A stretch of DNA of 64,000 nt from Fuerstiella sp. (GCA_014238335.1 JABABI010000022.1:1-64000); one strand, 5' to 3'. Shown: positions 48,795 to 59,159, counted from the first letter of the stretch. Translations and numbers: made by a program. Notes: generated by a model not told the origin, from the letters alone.

Positions 48795-51488
48795 ATGGCG
48801 TTCCTGCTACCGGTGATTTCTGCCACTTGCGGTCAGGACAATCTCACGGCACCCAGGCACGTTGTTGTGCCTGCCTACGAACGCTTTCGAGACAATCAAT
48901 TGTCATCCACTGCTGCCGGTCGGCTGCTGATTTCTGAGTTGAACTGCCAGTCCTGCCACGGACCTGCAATGAGCTCCGCATTGCCGCAGCGGCAGGCGCC
49001 GATCCTGACCAGCGTTGCCAGTCGAGTAACGCCGGAATTCCTGAAACAGTTCATTGCAAACCCGCAACACGTAAAACCGGGAACGGCTATGCCGGCAGTT
49101 TTATCCGGAGAAAACACAACCCGGCAGGTCGAGGCGCTGACACATTTTCTGGCGGCGGACGGAGCTGTCGTGCCGGCACCTGTGTCCGCAGGTTCGATCG
49201 CGCGAGGCGACCGACTGTTCCATTCCCTGGGCTGTGCGGCGTGTCACGGCGATCAGCATAAATCGGCCGCAGAACGGCCTTCGTACGCGATGCCGCTGGG
49301 GCAGCTGGATTCCAAATATACCGTCGGAAGCCTGTTTTCTTTCCTGAAAGATCCGCATGCTGTGCGACCATCGGGCCGCATGCCGTCTCTGAATTTGAGT
49401 GACGAGGAAGCCCGCGACGTCGCGAACTATCTGCTGCAGAATGTCGACGTGGAGCCGAACCTGACCTTCGAATACTTTGAAGGTTCATGGCAGAAACTTC
49501 CCGACTTTGATGCGCTAACACCGAAAGTGACCGGAGCAGCCGCCGACTTTGACGTCAGTGCGGCTGCCAGAAAAGACCAGTTTGGGTTGCGGTTTAAAGC
49601 GTTCCTGCATATCCCCACAGACGGTGAATACGAGTTCTGGCTGGGCAGCGATGATGGCAGTCGCCTGTTGGTCGACGGGGCAACCGTCATCGACGTGGAT
49701 AACGTTCATCCTCACACCACAAAAAACGCACGTCAAAGACTGTCTGCCGGCGTTCATTCGGTTGTTGTTGAATACTTCGAGGCCGGCGGCGAAGAATCTC
49801 TGAAAGTTGAATTCAAGGGGCCAGGTATTAGTCGTCAGCCACTGGTCGGACATGTCAGCAACAGCAAAGAACCTCCGGAAGAACGTCGCAACTTTCAGGT
49901 TGACGCGGAACTTGTGCAGGAAGGACAGAAGCTCTTCGCATCTCTGGGGTGTGCGTCGTGCCATCAGCATAAGAAAATCGTGGATAAGACTGCAGTCCTG
50001 AAGAAAGCTCCGCCGTTTGCGGAACTAAAAACAAGTACCGGGTGCCTTTCCGGTAAACCGCAGCCAGGCGTGCCTGATTTCGCGTTAAGTCCGCAGCAAC
50101 GCAGTGACATCGCTGCGGCGATGGCTGCTCTTAAGACCGAAGCCGGTGCTGCTGAAGTCGCTCGGCAGATCAGCGATGTGATGCTGACACTCAACTGTTA
50201 TGCCTGTCACCAACGTGACAAGGTCGGCGGTGTGCCGCGTGAACATAACGAACTGTTCATGACCACGATTCCGGAAATGGGCGACGAAGGCCGCATTCCG
50301 CCGCATTTGGACGGAATCGGCGACAAGCTGCAGAAAAACTGGCTGCAGCACGTCATGAACAACGGCACAAAGGACCGTCCGTATATGACAACGCGGATGC
50401 CGAAGTTCGGAGAAAAGAACGTCGGCCGCCTGATAGACCTGTTCAGCCAGTCAGATGGACGGACAGACGTGGATGCCGTTCTGTTTGAAGATCCGGATCA
50501 CCGCGTGATTGCCGATGCTCGATTAATGGTCGGTGATCAGGCTCTGTCGTGCATCAAGTGTCATTACTTCGGCAAACACAAAGCCACCGGAATTCAGTCA
50601 ATCGATCTAACCACCATGGCAACTCGTCTGCGGCGCGACTGGTTTCACAGGTATTTATTGAATCCTCAGGCCTATCGCCCAGGAACACGCATGCCATCGG
50701 CATGGCCCAACAATAAGTCCGTCGTGCCAAAAGTTCTGCACGGCCAGCCGTCTCAGCAGATCGAAGCCATCTGGATGTATCTTTCGGACGGGAACAGGGC
50801 AAAGTTACCCTCCGGGCTGATTGCCAGATCCATCGAACTGAAGCCGGTTGACCGACCGATTATCTACCGCAATTTCATTAGCGGATTGTCAGCCCGGGGT
50901 ATCGCCGTGGGTTATCCGGAAAAAGCTCACCTGGCGTGGGACGCGGAACAGATGAACCTGGGACTGATCTGGCACGGTGCCTTTATCGATGCCTCAATGC
51001 ACTGGGTTGGTCGAGGCCAGGGATACCAGACGCCGCTGGGCGACCATGTCATGCGTCTGACCAAAGGACAGCCACTGGCTGTCCTCGAGAGTCCGGAAGA
51101 ACCATGGCCCGCGGGATCGGGCCGTGATGCCGGATATGCTTTCCGTGGCTACAAGCTGAACACTGATGGCAGACCGGCGTTCCACTACGAATGGAACGGG
51201 ATCAGTGCCATCGATTTTGTCGAACCCGTTGCCGGAGACGCCTTCGCTTCGCTTAGCCGGACGCTGCAGTTCACATCGGACAAGCCGGTTTACCGACTTT
51301 ACTTCCGAGTCATTGCTGGCGACATTGAACGACAGGACGACGCCTGGGTTGTCGATGACGCCATTCATCTGACATTTGAAGGGGCGGAGCCCATCATTCG
51401 TGAGAGCGGTGGGCAGCGGGAGCTCCTTGTCCCTGTTCCGTTTGACACCGCTGGTGTCGCCACCTTCCGGTACGCGATGGAATGGTAA
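48795..51488 (+). CDS. Multi-heme (five CxxCH) cytochrome c protein with embedded PA14 domain
   Basis: CQSCH, CAACH, CASCH, CYACH, CIKCH; PA14-like FGLRFKAFLHIPTDGEYEFWLGSDDGSRLLVDGATVIDVDNVH...GVHSVVVEYFEAGGEESLKVEFKGPG. Confidence 0.85.
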   Translation: MAFLLPVISATCGQDNLTAPRHVVVPAYERFRDNQLSSTAAGRLLISELNCQSCHGPAMSSALPQRQAPILTSVASRVTPEFLKQFIANPQHVKPGTAMPAVLSGENTTRQVEALTHFLAADGAVVPAPVSAGSIARGDRLFHSLGCAACHGDQHKSAAERPSYAMPLGQLDSKYTVGSLFSFLKDPHAVRPSGRMPSLNLSDEEARDVANYLLQNVDVEPNLTFEYFEGSWQKLPDFDALTPKVTGAAADFDVSAAARKDQFGLRFKAFLHIPTDGEYEFWLGSDDGSRLLVDGATVIDVDNVHPHTTKNARQRLSAGVHSVVVEYFEAGGEESLKVEFKGPGISRQPLVGHVSNSKEPPEERRNFQVDAELVQEGQKLFASLGCASCHQHKKIVDKTAVLKKAPPFAELKTSTGCLSGKPQPGVPDFALSPQQRSDIAAAMAALKTEAGAAEVARQISDVMLTLNCYACHQRDKVGGVPREHNELFMTTIPEMGDEGRIPPHLDGIGDKLQKNWLQHVMNNGTKDRPYMTTRMPKFGEKNVGRLIDLFSQSDGRTDVDAVLFEDPDHRVIADARLMVGDQALSCIKCHYFGKHKATGIQSIDLTTMATRLRRDWFHRYLLNPQAYRPGTRMPSAWPNNKSVVPKVLHGQPSQQIEAIWMYLSDGNRAKLPSGLIARSIELKPVDRPIIYRNFISGLSARGIAVGYPEKAHLAWDAEQMNLGLIWHGAFIDASMHWVGRGQGYQTPLGDHVMRLTKGQPLAVLESPEEPWPAGSGRDAGYAFRGYKLNTDGRPAFHYEWNGISAIDFVEPVAGDAFASLSRTLQFTSDKPVYRLYFRVIAGDIERQDDAWVVDDAIHLTFEGAEPIIRESGGQRELLVPVPFDTAGVATFRYAMEW

Positions 51489-51653
51489 GACTTCGACGAT
51501 CGGCCCGGAATTGCAATCCGAGGCCTGTCATCGCCACTTGCTGCAACAATTCCGAATTTCGTGTGTAAGATTATTGCTTCTGGAGCGAGTACTTCATGGT
51601 GACCCTGAGCCTGCAGGGTACCATGATGTTCCCTTCCGATAATTGAGTTTCTT

Positions 51654-52457
51654 ATGCTTCAGACGATCCGCCCCTTTCCCGATGAGGATGATGGCAAGCT
51701 TGCGAATACCGACACCCTGCTTTTGGCGGACGAAGCACCCTGGCTGAATCGTCGAGTCCCCAATGGGTTCTGGGACCAACGGAGTAATCGCACACAATAC
51801 CTGGTCTGGCTGGGACACCGCTGCGGTTTTTCCGCAGCTGCTGACTGGTATGCCGTTCGGAAACATCATTTTCAGAGGAACGGTGGCGGCGGACTGCTTC
51901 GAAACGAGTATCGTTCTTCCGTTCAGAACGCGGTGAGTGACTTGCTGCCGGAGTACGACTGGAAGCCGTGGCTGTTCGGTGGCGCGCCAAATGGATATTG
52001 GAAAGACCGCACCCAGCGCACGACGTATCTGAATTGGCTGGGACAACAACTTGGCATTCAGAAAACCGCAGACTGGTACAACGTGACCGCTGCAGATTTC
52101 TTTAACCACCACGGTGGTGGATTACTGAACAACGAATTCAAGGGGTGCGTCCAGTCAGTTCTCTCTGACTATCTTTCGGACTACCGCTGGAGACCGTGGT
52201 TGTTTAACAGCGTGCCTCAGAGTTTCTGGAAGCACATCGGGAATCGACAGGGATACGTCTTCTGGCTCGGCAAACGTCTTGGGTATCGCAAACCCCGGCA
52301 CTGGTTCCAGTTGACGCGTGAACACTTCTGCCAGAATGGTGGTGCAGGACTGCTTGTCGGATACTACAAGGGTTCGGTTCAACGCGCCATTTCGGAATTG
52401 CGTCCCGGGCTGCGGGATGTGCCTGTCCCAACGCCTGACGCATCTTCAATTCCGTAA
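51654..52457 (+). CDS. Protein of three tandem ~62-aa W/Y/G-rich repeats; function unknown
   Basis: Repeats: WLNRRVPNGFWDQRSNRTQYLVWLGHRCGF..ADWYAVRKHHFQRNGGGGLLRNEYRSSVQNAVSDLLPEYDWKP / WLFGGAPNGYWKDRTQRTTYLNWLGQQLGI..ADWYNVTAADFFNHHGGGLLNNEFKGCVQSVLSDYLSDYRWRP / WLFNSVPQSFWKHIGNRQGYVFWLGKRLGY..RHWFQLTREHFCQNGGAGLLVGYYKGSVQRAISELRP. Confidence 0.85.
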   Translation: MLQTIRPFPDEDDGKLANTDTLLLADEAPWLNRRVPNGFWDQRSNRTQYLVWLGHRCGFSAAADWYAVRKHHFQRNGGGGLLRNEYRSSVQNAVSDLLPEYDWKPWLFGGAPNGYWKDRTQRTTYLNWLGQQLGIQKTADWYNVTAADFFNHHGGGLLNNEFKGCVQSVLSDYLSDYRWRPWLFNSVPQSFWKHIGNRQGYVFWLGKRLGYRKPRHWFQLTREHFCQNGGAGLLVGYYKGSVQRAISELRPGLRDVPVPTPDASSIP

Positions 52458-52606
52458 GCTGTGCGTCCATCGGTTCGTAAGTGTGTAGCAGTTGTCGTGC
52501 GTGGCGACGCGAATTTCGCGCATCATCAGAACACCGCCACTGGGCCGTATACGGCTCTGCCCCCACTGGCCGAAAACCAGTTCGAGACCATTATCGGACG
52601 AGTCGT

Positions 52607-53491
52607 TTATTCTGAAAATTTGCGACTGCTTAACTTATCCGCTGTTGGAAAATCATCGGGGATCGCAACCGTAACTTTTCCGGTCGCCGCCCATTCCGTG
52701 CCCCGCTGCAGCGTCGTAATAAATCCAACGCACTCCTGCGAATACTCAGCGTGGCCCATCGGTGTGTGAAAGACTCGTCCCCTACCATACTTGACCGTAA
52801 AGATCATTGGTTCGTGACGACTGGTCACCTGGGATTCAGCTGTCGCCAGGATTTTCATGTTTTGAGCCGGTCCGCGCAGCTGGTCGTAAAGTTCATCCTG
52901 GGCGTGCAGCCATTCAACCGGCATTCCTTTGGTAATCGGGTGTTCGTGGTCTCGGACGACAACCGGAAATTCCCACTGCTTGCCGTGATTGCCTCCGCGG
53001 CCTGCTGAAGTGTCGCGAATGAGATCGCCATCACTGTTGGTATAAACGTAGGGTCCGCTCTTTTCGTTTCGCCCGCCCCATCCGCCGAGTCCGATCATCT
53101 CGTTGTAAGCTGGCCAGTCCGGAAAGGAATTGTCCGCCGCGTGAACGACAACGAAGCCGCCACCGCCGCCCACAAATTCTTCGAACGTTTTTTCTGTTTC
53201 GGATGGCCACCGTGCGGCGCCATGTCCAAAGTTGCAGACGACAACGTCGTATTTTCCGAATTCCGGCTTGAAGTTCGGATCGGTTCCTTTGGACGCGGCT
53301 GTTGCCACATCGACCGTGAACAGCTTTGTGTCTTCAAGGTATGACTTCATCATCTGTGTCGTTTTCGGCCAGACCTTGTGGTTGTTCTGGCCATCAACGA
53401 TCAGCGCCTTCATCGGTTCGGCGGCGGTGGCTTCAATGGAAAACAGCAGTGGAGCTGCCAGCACGGCGGCGGCAAGGACAATATTTTTCAT
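52607..53491 (-). CDS. ThuA-domain secreted protein (trehalose-utilization-like)
   Basis: MKALIVDGQNNHKVWPKTTQMMKSYLEDTKLFTVDVAT...FGKYDVVVCNFGHGAARWP...GFVVVHAADNSFPDWPAYNEMIGLGGWGGR...YGRGRVFHTPMGH. Confidence 0.9.
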   Translation of the reverse strand: MKNIVLAAAVLAAPLLFSIEATAAEPMKALIVDGQNNHKVWPKTTQMMKSYLEDTKLFTVDVATAASKGTDPNFKPEFGKYDVVVCNFGHGAARWPSETEKTFEEFVGGGGGFVVVHAADNSFPDWPAYNEMIGLGGWGGRNEKSGPYVYTNSDGDLIRDTSAGRGGNHGKQWEFPVVVRDHEHPITKGMPVEWLHAQDELYDQLRGPAQNMKILATAESQVTSRHEPMIFTVKYGRGRVFHTPMGHAEYSQECVGFITTLQRGTEWAATGKVTVAIPDDFPTADKLSSRKFSE

Positions 53492-53713
53492 CGGAAAAGT
53501 CTCCTGAGCGGGTGAGTATTACTGCAGATCCACAAACTAACGAAAGTCGCCTGGAACCGCAAAGCCCCGCTGCAAGAATAGAATTTGACTCTTTTCCAGC
53601 GGGACTGCGAACTTCGAAACCGATTCACCATACTCTGAGACCGGCTTCGTGCGATTCCGGGCGTTTTTCTGATTCCCAGCAGCAGTTCGCATCGGCTGGC
53701 GCGTCGTCGCGGC

Positions 53714-54766
53714 TCAGGGCACAGGGTGTTTCCGAGTGGTGTAGGATCGATTTCTGCCGGCAGGACCGATCTGCACGGTGTAACTGCCGCCGTCGGCGGC
53801 CACGGATGTCTTCACCCATTGACCTTCGCACGTTGCCGTAGTGCCCGGATTGGCAATGAACTCGGCCGGAGCCTGCAGGGAGGCACCCAGTTTGATGTTC
53901 CGGTGCAGTTGATACATGTCCTGCAGCGATTTGATTTCATGGAGCGTCTTCAGTGTTGATTCTGCTCCGCCCTTCGTGGGCCCGTTGCACATGATGGTGA
54001 CCGACGGGTCCACGGCCAGCACCAAAGCAGGGTTGTTGCTCATGGGCAATCCGTGATGAGTGACCATGAAAATGTCAACGGTGCCAATCGGATTGTTGGG
54101 TGTCACCAGTTTGCCTTCAATGTTCCACGTCAGATCGCCGCAGCAAAGAAAGCGGAAATCACCAAACTGAAACAGCAGACTGAGGCTGGCAGCGTTGTCT
54201 GACTTATCGACGTCGATCTGTTTATGTCGGCTGGCGTACGGATTCTTCGGGCCGTCATTGGGAACAACTTTGCGACCGGATGTCAGCACTTTCACTGTCA
54301 GCTTCGTTTTTCCCGACGTAAGCGGGACGCGGTCGCCTGCCTGTAACGCTTTGGACCGATTCTGTGACGCGGCGCGGTAGGCAGCGATCCGCGTTTCAAA
54401 GGAATTGTCTTCCTGCAACGTGTCGGGAATACCTCGGTCCCAGAATGTACCGACGCCGAATTCCGCAGCCAGCGCTGCATGATTGCCGTAGTGGTCACGA
54501 TGCCAGTGAGAAACCGCTGCGTGGTCGATTCCGGAAAGACCGGCCACATCTTTGGCCACATGAATAATCCGATCTCGGTCGCGACCCTGATTGTCCGGAT
54601 ACCCTGAATCGATCAGCATCGATTCGCCGGATGGTGTGACAAGCAGCGTCGCCGCTCCGCCTTCCACATCAATGAAATAAATGTCGAGCTTTCCGTCCTT
54701 TGAATCTGCAGCAGCCGACGCAGACAATACTGAGCAAACAATCAACGCAGGAAAACATCGCATCAT
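53714..54766 (-). CDS. Secreted metallo-beta-lactamase-fold hydrolase (ComEC C-terminal domain-like)
   Basis: Signal peptide; LDIYFIDVEGGAATLLVTPSGESMLIDSGY...AAVSHWHRDHYGNHAAL...FLCCGDLTW...IFMVTHHGLPMSNNPALV. Confidence 0.88.
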   Translation of the reverse strand: MMRCFPALIVCSVLSASAAADSKDGKLDIYFIDVEGGAATLLVTPSGESMLIDSGYPDNQGRDRDRIIHVAKDVAGLSGIDHAAVSHWHRDHYGNHAALAAEFGVGTFWDRGIPDTLQEDNSFETRIAAYRAASQNRSKALQAGDRVPLTSGKTKLTVKVLTSGRKVVPNDGPKNPYASRHKQIDVDKSDNAASLSLLFQFGDFRFLCCGDLTWNIEGKLVTPNNPIGTVDIFMVTHHGLPMSNNPALVLAVDPSVTIMCNGPTKGGAESTLKTLHEIKSLQDMYQLHRNIKLGASLQAPAEFIANPGTTATCEGQWVKTSVAADGGSYTVQIGPAGRNRSYTTRKHPVP

Positions 54767-54973
54767 AAAGAACTCCGTGAAAATCAGTTTTCATTGCTGC
54801 GTTTGCGATACAGGAGTGCATGCATATTTGCAGCGGCCGGCGGAAGGGGATCACAAGTCGTCACGCGTCGGATCAGATTCTGGTTGAACCGCTCTGCCGG
54901 CATCGGGCAGCGGCTGAAGTCATGCAGTCTACTCAGACAGTTACAGGAAACTACTCACAACGTCATGTCTGCT

Positions 54974-55288
54974 TCAGGACTTGATATTAGACCAGCTGTC
55001 GCAGTATTCGCACTTGAAGTCACCGCTGGGAGAGATTTCCGTCCGAGCACCCAACGAAGCACCACAGTGGTCGCAGGCGTAGTCGGATGGGGCGGACGAC
55101 TGAGGCTCAGTGCTCGGCTGTTGCGGTAACGTCTGACCGCGTGATTGCCTCAGCGCCTCATCAGTGACCTGCTGAATCATTCCTCGATGACGAAAGACAC
55201 TCCGAAACGTCATAAAGACGCCTCCGAAGATGAACAGCGCGACGACCCCGATAAAGATTGCGACGATCATAAACATGACGCTGTTCAT
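54974..55288 (-). CDS. Single-TM protein with C-terminal zinc ribbon
   Basis: MNSVMFMIVAIFIGVVALFIFGGVFMTFRSV...YACDHCGASLGARTEISPSGDFKCEYCDSWSNIKS. Confidence 0.65.
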   Translation of the reverse strand: MNSVMFMIVAIFIGVVALFIFGGVFMTFRSVFRHRGMIQQVTDEALRQSRGQTLPQQPSTEPQSSAPSDYACDHCGASLGARTEISPSGDFKCEYCDSWSNIKS

Positions 55289-55906
55289 TATGAATCTTTC
55301 ATTTGTTTTTGCCACTGTTCCTGCAGCACTGAACGGCCGAAACGGGACCAACAGCAACACAGATTGAACAATTCCCGGCCTTCGGGCAACCCAGACCCAT
55401 TCCGTGGGGACCCGGATGTTGGCGCTGAGTTCTGTAATCATGGATTTCAGACCCCTGAGTATGTCGTGGTTTTACAGCCGTTCCCGGTCCGTCATGTTAT
55501 CGAAGACGCCGGTTACGGCGCCGATTTCTGCGCTCGAACGGGCCACAGCATGAACCAGAAAACCCAGGGCAACAGCACTCATGTCGACAATCTGGAACTT
55601 CACGCAACGCATTTCATACTGTCGAGAACACTCTTCACTATCAAACCTGGCATCTATCTGCCGTACTTTAGCAATCGCAGGGAAATTGATATTTACATTC
55701 ACGCTGATGGAATCGTCGAAGTGACGGGCGAACCTATTCAGACAGATGTCGTACCAATCCTGCGTGACTTTTCATACCAAAAATGTGTCAGCGACAGACC
55801 CGGAATTTCCGTCGCGTTGATGCCGCCAGGATGTTATGCTGAACTCTGCTGATGACGGGCATGACCGTCACTTGAGTTTCCAGGCTACAGAGGTAGAGGT
55901 TAAATC

Positions 55907-56536
55907 ATGCGGAGCTGTATTCCGGTCGTACTACTGTGCAGTCTGGCCTTTGCAGGATGTGTTAACAATTCCGGTACGCCACCGGTAGCTTCGTCAGAAC
56001 CACCGCCAGCGTCCGTTAAGACGGCCGTGCAGGCTGCGGATCAATCCGGAACGAATTCAGACAAGGGTGCGGAAATGCAGGAAGAATCGCAGACGGAGTA
56101 CAACAAGCTGACGGAATTTGAGGAATACGTCCTGGTCGGCAAAGGTACAGAAAGAGCCTTCGTGGGAGAGTATACCGATAACGAAGATGCCGGCACCTAC
56201 ATCTGTCGTCGCTGCAGCGCACCGCTGTATCGATCAGATCAGAAATTTCACAGCAGCTGCGGCTGGCCTTCGTTTGACGACGAAATCAAAGATGCCGTGA
56301 CCAAGCATGTCGACGTGGACGGATTTCGCGTCGAAATTGTCTGCAGCAACTGTGGAGGTCACCTTGGACATGTCTTTGAAGGCGAAGGCTTCACGGAAAA
56401 GAATACACGGCATTGTGTCAATTCCGTGTCAATGGTCTTCATTCCTGAAGGAGAAAAGGCTCCACCGAAGATACGTCTGGGCAAAGACGCCGCTTCCGAC
56501 GCAGACGCTCCCGCCGGTGATTCACAAGGCGAGTAA
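55907..56536 (+). CDS. msrB: Peptide-methionine (R)-S-oxide reductase, predicted lipoprotein
   Basis: MRSCIPVVLLCSLAFAGCVNNSG (lipobox AFAGC); GTYICRRCSAPLYRSDQKFHSSCGWPSFDDEI...VEIVCSNCGGHLGHVFEGEGFTEKNTRHCVNSVSMVF. Confidence 0.92.
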   Translation: MRSCIPVVLLCSLAFAGCVNNSGTPPVASSEPPPASVKTAVQAADQSGTNSDKGAEMQEESQTEYNKLTEFEEYVLVGKGTERAFVGEYTDNEDAGTYICRRCSAPLYRSDQKFHSSCGWPSFDDEIKDAVTKHVDVDGFRVEIVCSNCGGHLGHVFEGEGFTEKNTRHCVNSVSMVFIPEGEKAPPKIRLGKDAASDADAPAGDSQGE

Positions 56537-56594
56537 TCTGAGCAGAACTGCTTGCTGCGTCGAGGCGATCGACGTCTGTGCTGCCTGGTGTGTG

Positions 56595-57521
56595 TTACAA
56601 AACGGCACCGGCATCGCGTTTGTTGACTGAACTCAGATAGAGTGGCTGCATGCTGCGTGATTCCTTTGCCTCAGGAAAACACCGCTGCACGGCGCGCAGC
56701 AGGTCGCTGCGGCTGATCTGTCCCTCAAGCCGCTCTTCATGGACAACCGGAATCTGTCTGGCTGGCGATCGCTGAAACCGCTGGGCAATGACCAGAACGT
56801 CGTCCTGCAGTCGCACACCTGAATTCTCACGGTACATCCAGGACTCCACCTTCGTCCGGGAGTCCGTCGCTGGGTCGTCTGGTGTTGGCGATAATTCACG
56901 GCTGATCTTCAGAGCGGCCTGAAGCGCGTCCCGACGAGTCACTTCGCCAACCAGTTTACCGCCCCGCAGAACCATCAAACGGCGATAGTGGCTGTTGTGA
57001 AAGCGGTCGAGAATCTCATCCAGACGAGTGTCTTCCGTGATCTGCCGTTCTTCAGCCCGAACAACCCATGCGGTAATGTCTGAAGACGGCAATTGTTCCC
57101 AGCACAGGCCAATGAAAACTCGCATCGCCGATTTTTCCGAAAACACTCCACGCAGTGTCCCGTCTTCGTCCACGACCGACGCTCCCGACACCTTCTGATC
57201 AAGCAGCAGCTTAATGCTCTGAAATACGTCCTGTTTGGAAGTGAGCACCAGACTGCGTCGACTCATCAAATCTGCCGCACAGATCTTCCTCAATTGCCGA
57301 GCGACGTCGGAATCATCATCGACAGTTCCCAAATCCAGGGCGACAATGGCCGTACGTTCAGAGAATCGCCCAACCAAATTTCCCGCCGGATCAACCACCG
57401 GCAGCCCGGAGACGCGTCGCTTAATGAGTTCCTCGGTGGCCTTCAACAAGTCCGTGTCAGGCGAGGTGACGGCGAGTTTGCGCGTCATGATTTCCTCGGC
57501 GGTGATTGTTGTCGTGTCCAT
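56595..57521 (-). CDS. CBS-domain protein (multiple CBS motifs)
   Basis: TAEEIMTRKLAVTSPDTDLLKATEELIKRRVSGLPVVDPAGNLVGRFSER; further CBS-like units ending VSGASVVDEDGTLRGVFSEK, RLMVLRGGKLVGEVTRRD, IPVVHEERLEGQISRSD. Confidence 0.9.
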   Translation of the reverse strand: MDTTTITAEEIMTRKLAVTSPDTDLLKATEELIKRRVSGLPVVDPAGNLVGRFSERTAIVALDLGTVDDDSDVARQLRKICAADLMSRRSLVLTSKQDVFQSIKLLLDQKVSGASVVDEDGTLRGVFSEKSAMRVFIGLCWEQLPSSDITAWVVRAEERQITEDTRLDEILDRFHNSHYRRLMVLRGGKLVGEVTRRDALQAALKISRELSPTPDDPATDSRTKVESWMYRENSGVRLQDDVLVIAQRFQRSPARQIPVVHEERLEGQISRSDLLRAVQRCFPEAKESRSMQPLYLSSVNKRDAGAVL

Positions 57522-57832
57522 ATGTATGACTTTCGTGGCAGAATTACATTTGAAGGGATGGCTGTGGGCAGCTGATGTTCTGCGGAATCACAGTGACGAC
57601 GACACGATAATTACACGGAGATGAGAATAGGGCCGCCTATCTTCGCACACGAATTCAGGTGTTCAACAACAAATTAGACACATTCCGACGTTGTCTGCCC
57701 TGGCCGAATATTGGACAGATTTTGCCTTGCGGGTTGTCCGGAAACCTGGTCGACATTGGGAGCGGCAACACTAGGATGTCCGCATCCTGAGACAACACAC
57801 GCGATGACGCTCGAAGTGAGGCTGATACGATA

Positions 57833-59095
57833 ATGAACGCTGCAGAGCAAAGAGCCGACCGTGTCTTCGCTCTCGTAATCGTCGCCGAGGCACTCCTGAT
57901 CCTGTCGACCTGGCCGTTGTGGACCGCAATTGATCTCTTCCCCGCAGTTCCACTGTTCCGTCGCCTGGCTACCGTGCCCGTTGTGATTGACTGGTTGACG
58001 CTGGCAGCGCTGTCCGCCTCGACCACCGCATATATCCGAAGTTGCCGATGGCGATGCGGCACTGCTGCAACTTCATCATCTGGCGCAGTGTCGCGATCGA
58101 ATTCACGGTGCTGCAGCCTGTTGCTGATGACTGCTTCGGCAGGCTGGCTTGCCGTGCTCAATCAGCATCGTCTGCAAGCCTGGCACTGGCTGTTTCTTTT
58201 GGTGACAGTGCAGTCGATTTTGCTCACCGGACGACAACGCCTGTGGGCACTGCGTCTCACGTTCGCCACGATCTACATTCTTGCGGCTCTGTCCCGGCTG
58301 GGGCCAGACGTTGGCACAGGAATGTCGCGACAACTGTTGCGGACAGTCTGCGCTCTTGCAGGCAGCGAGCAGCTTGTGCGAAACGAACAGTTGTTCTTCA
58401 TCGCTTGTCTTGCCATGACGCTGGTTGAACTGGCCGTTGGCTTGTGTCTGATGTTACCGCAGACGCGTCGTGCGGCTGTTGCGACTGCCATGACGCTGCA
58501 TGCGGTGCTGCTGCTGCTGCTGAGTCCGATCGGACTGAATCATCATTCCGGCGTTCTGATATGGAACGCGTTTTTTCTGACAGCCATTCCGCTGCTGTTC
58601 GCCGACGTCAGCTCTCCTGAATCAAACGACTCATTCACAACCGTTCGACTTTGCGTGACAGCAGCCGCCATCGTTTTATTTCCACTATCGGGTCTCTTTG
58701 GTATTGCTGACAATTGGCCGTCGTGGCAGCTGTATTCACCCAGACCTGAGGTTGTCCGGTTGTACGTTGACGAAGGTTCGGTCGCACAGTTGCCTCAACA
58801 TGTTCAGCAGTTCCTTGCGGAACCGGCTCCGCTGGACACATGGTGTCCGGTGCGTCTTGATCGGTGGTCACTCGCAATAACAGGAACCCCGATCTACCCG
58901 GAGGATCGGTTCCAGCTGGCTGTCGTTCGGGCTGTGCTGCAGCATATACCGGAAGCTGCCGTGCGAATCTCGATCGAATCGGCCGCGTCGCCTGCATGGT
59001 GGCGACGAACAACAGCGCGAGAACTGGACCTCGCTGAGCTGGACGGATTCACACAAACTGAGTTTCTGCTGAACGGGAACATCGCAAGACACTGA
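57833..59095 (+). CDS. Polytopic membrane protein (HTTM/gamma-carboxylase-like by topology)
   Basis: Multiple hydrophobic helices; SRLGPDVGTGMSRQLLRTV...LAMTLVELAVGLCLMLPQTRRAAVATAMTLHAVLLLLLSPIGLNHHSGVLIWNAFFLTAIPLLF. Confidence 0.6.
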   Translation: MNAAEQRADRVFALVIVAEALLILSTWPLWTAIDLFPAVPLFRRLATVPVVIDWLTLAALSASTTAYIRSCRWRCGTAATSSSGAVSRSNSRCCSLLLMTASAGWLAVLNQHRLQAWHWLFLLVTVQSILLTGRQRLWALRLTFATIYILAALSRLGPDVGTGMSRQLLRTVCALAGSEQLVRNEQLFFIACLAMTLVELAVGLCLMLPQTRRAAVATAMTLHAVLLLLLSPIGLNHHSGVLIWNAFFLTAIPLLFADVSSPESNDSFTTVRLCVTAAAIVLFPLSGLFGIADNWPSWQLYSPRPEVVRLYVDEGSVAQLPQHVQQFLAEPAPLDTWCPVRLDRWSLAITGTPIYPEDRFQLAVVRAVLQHIPEAAVRISIESAASPAWWRRTTARELDLAELDGFTQTEFLLNGNIARH

Positions 59096-59159
59096 CAGCC
59101 TCAGAAATCACGCAGACAATTGTGCAGATCTCAGTGGCAGACGAAATGCGAAACAAAGT

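Noticed and set aside
55145-55852. 235-aa plus-strand ORF antisense to the zinc-ribbon membrane protein
   Set aside because: No domain, His/Cys-rich composition typical of antisense translation; minus-strand TM plus zinc ribbon is better supported.
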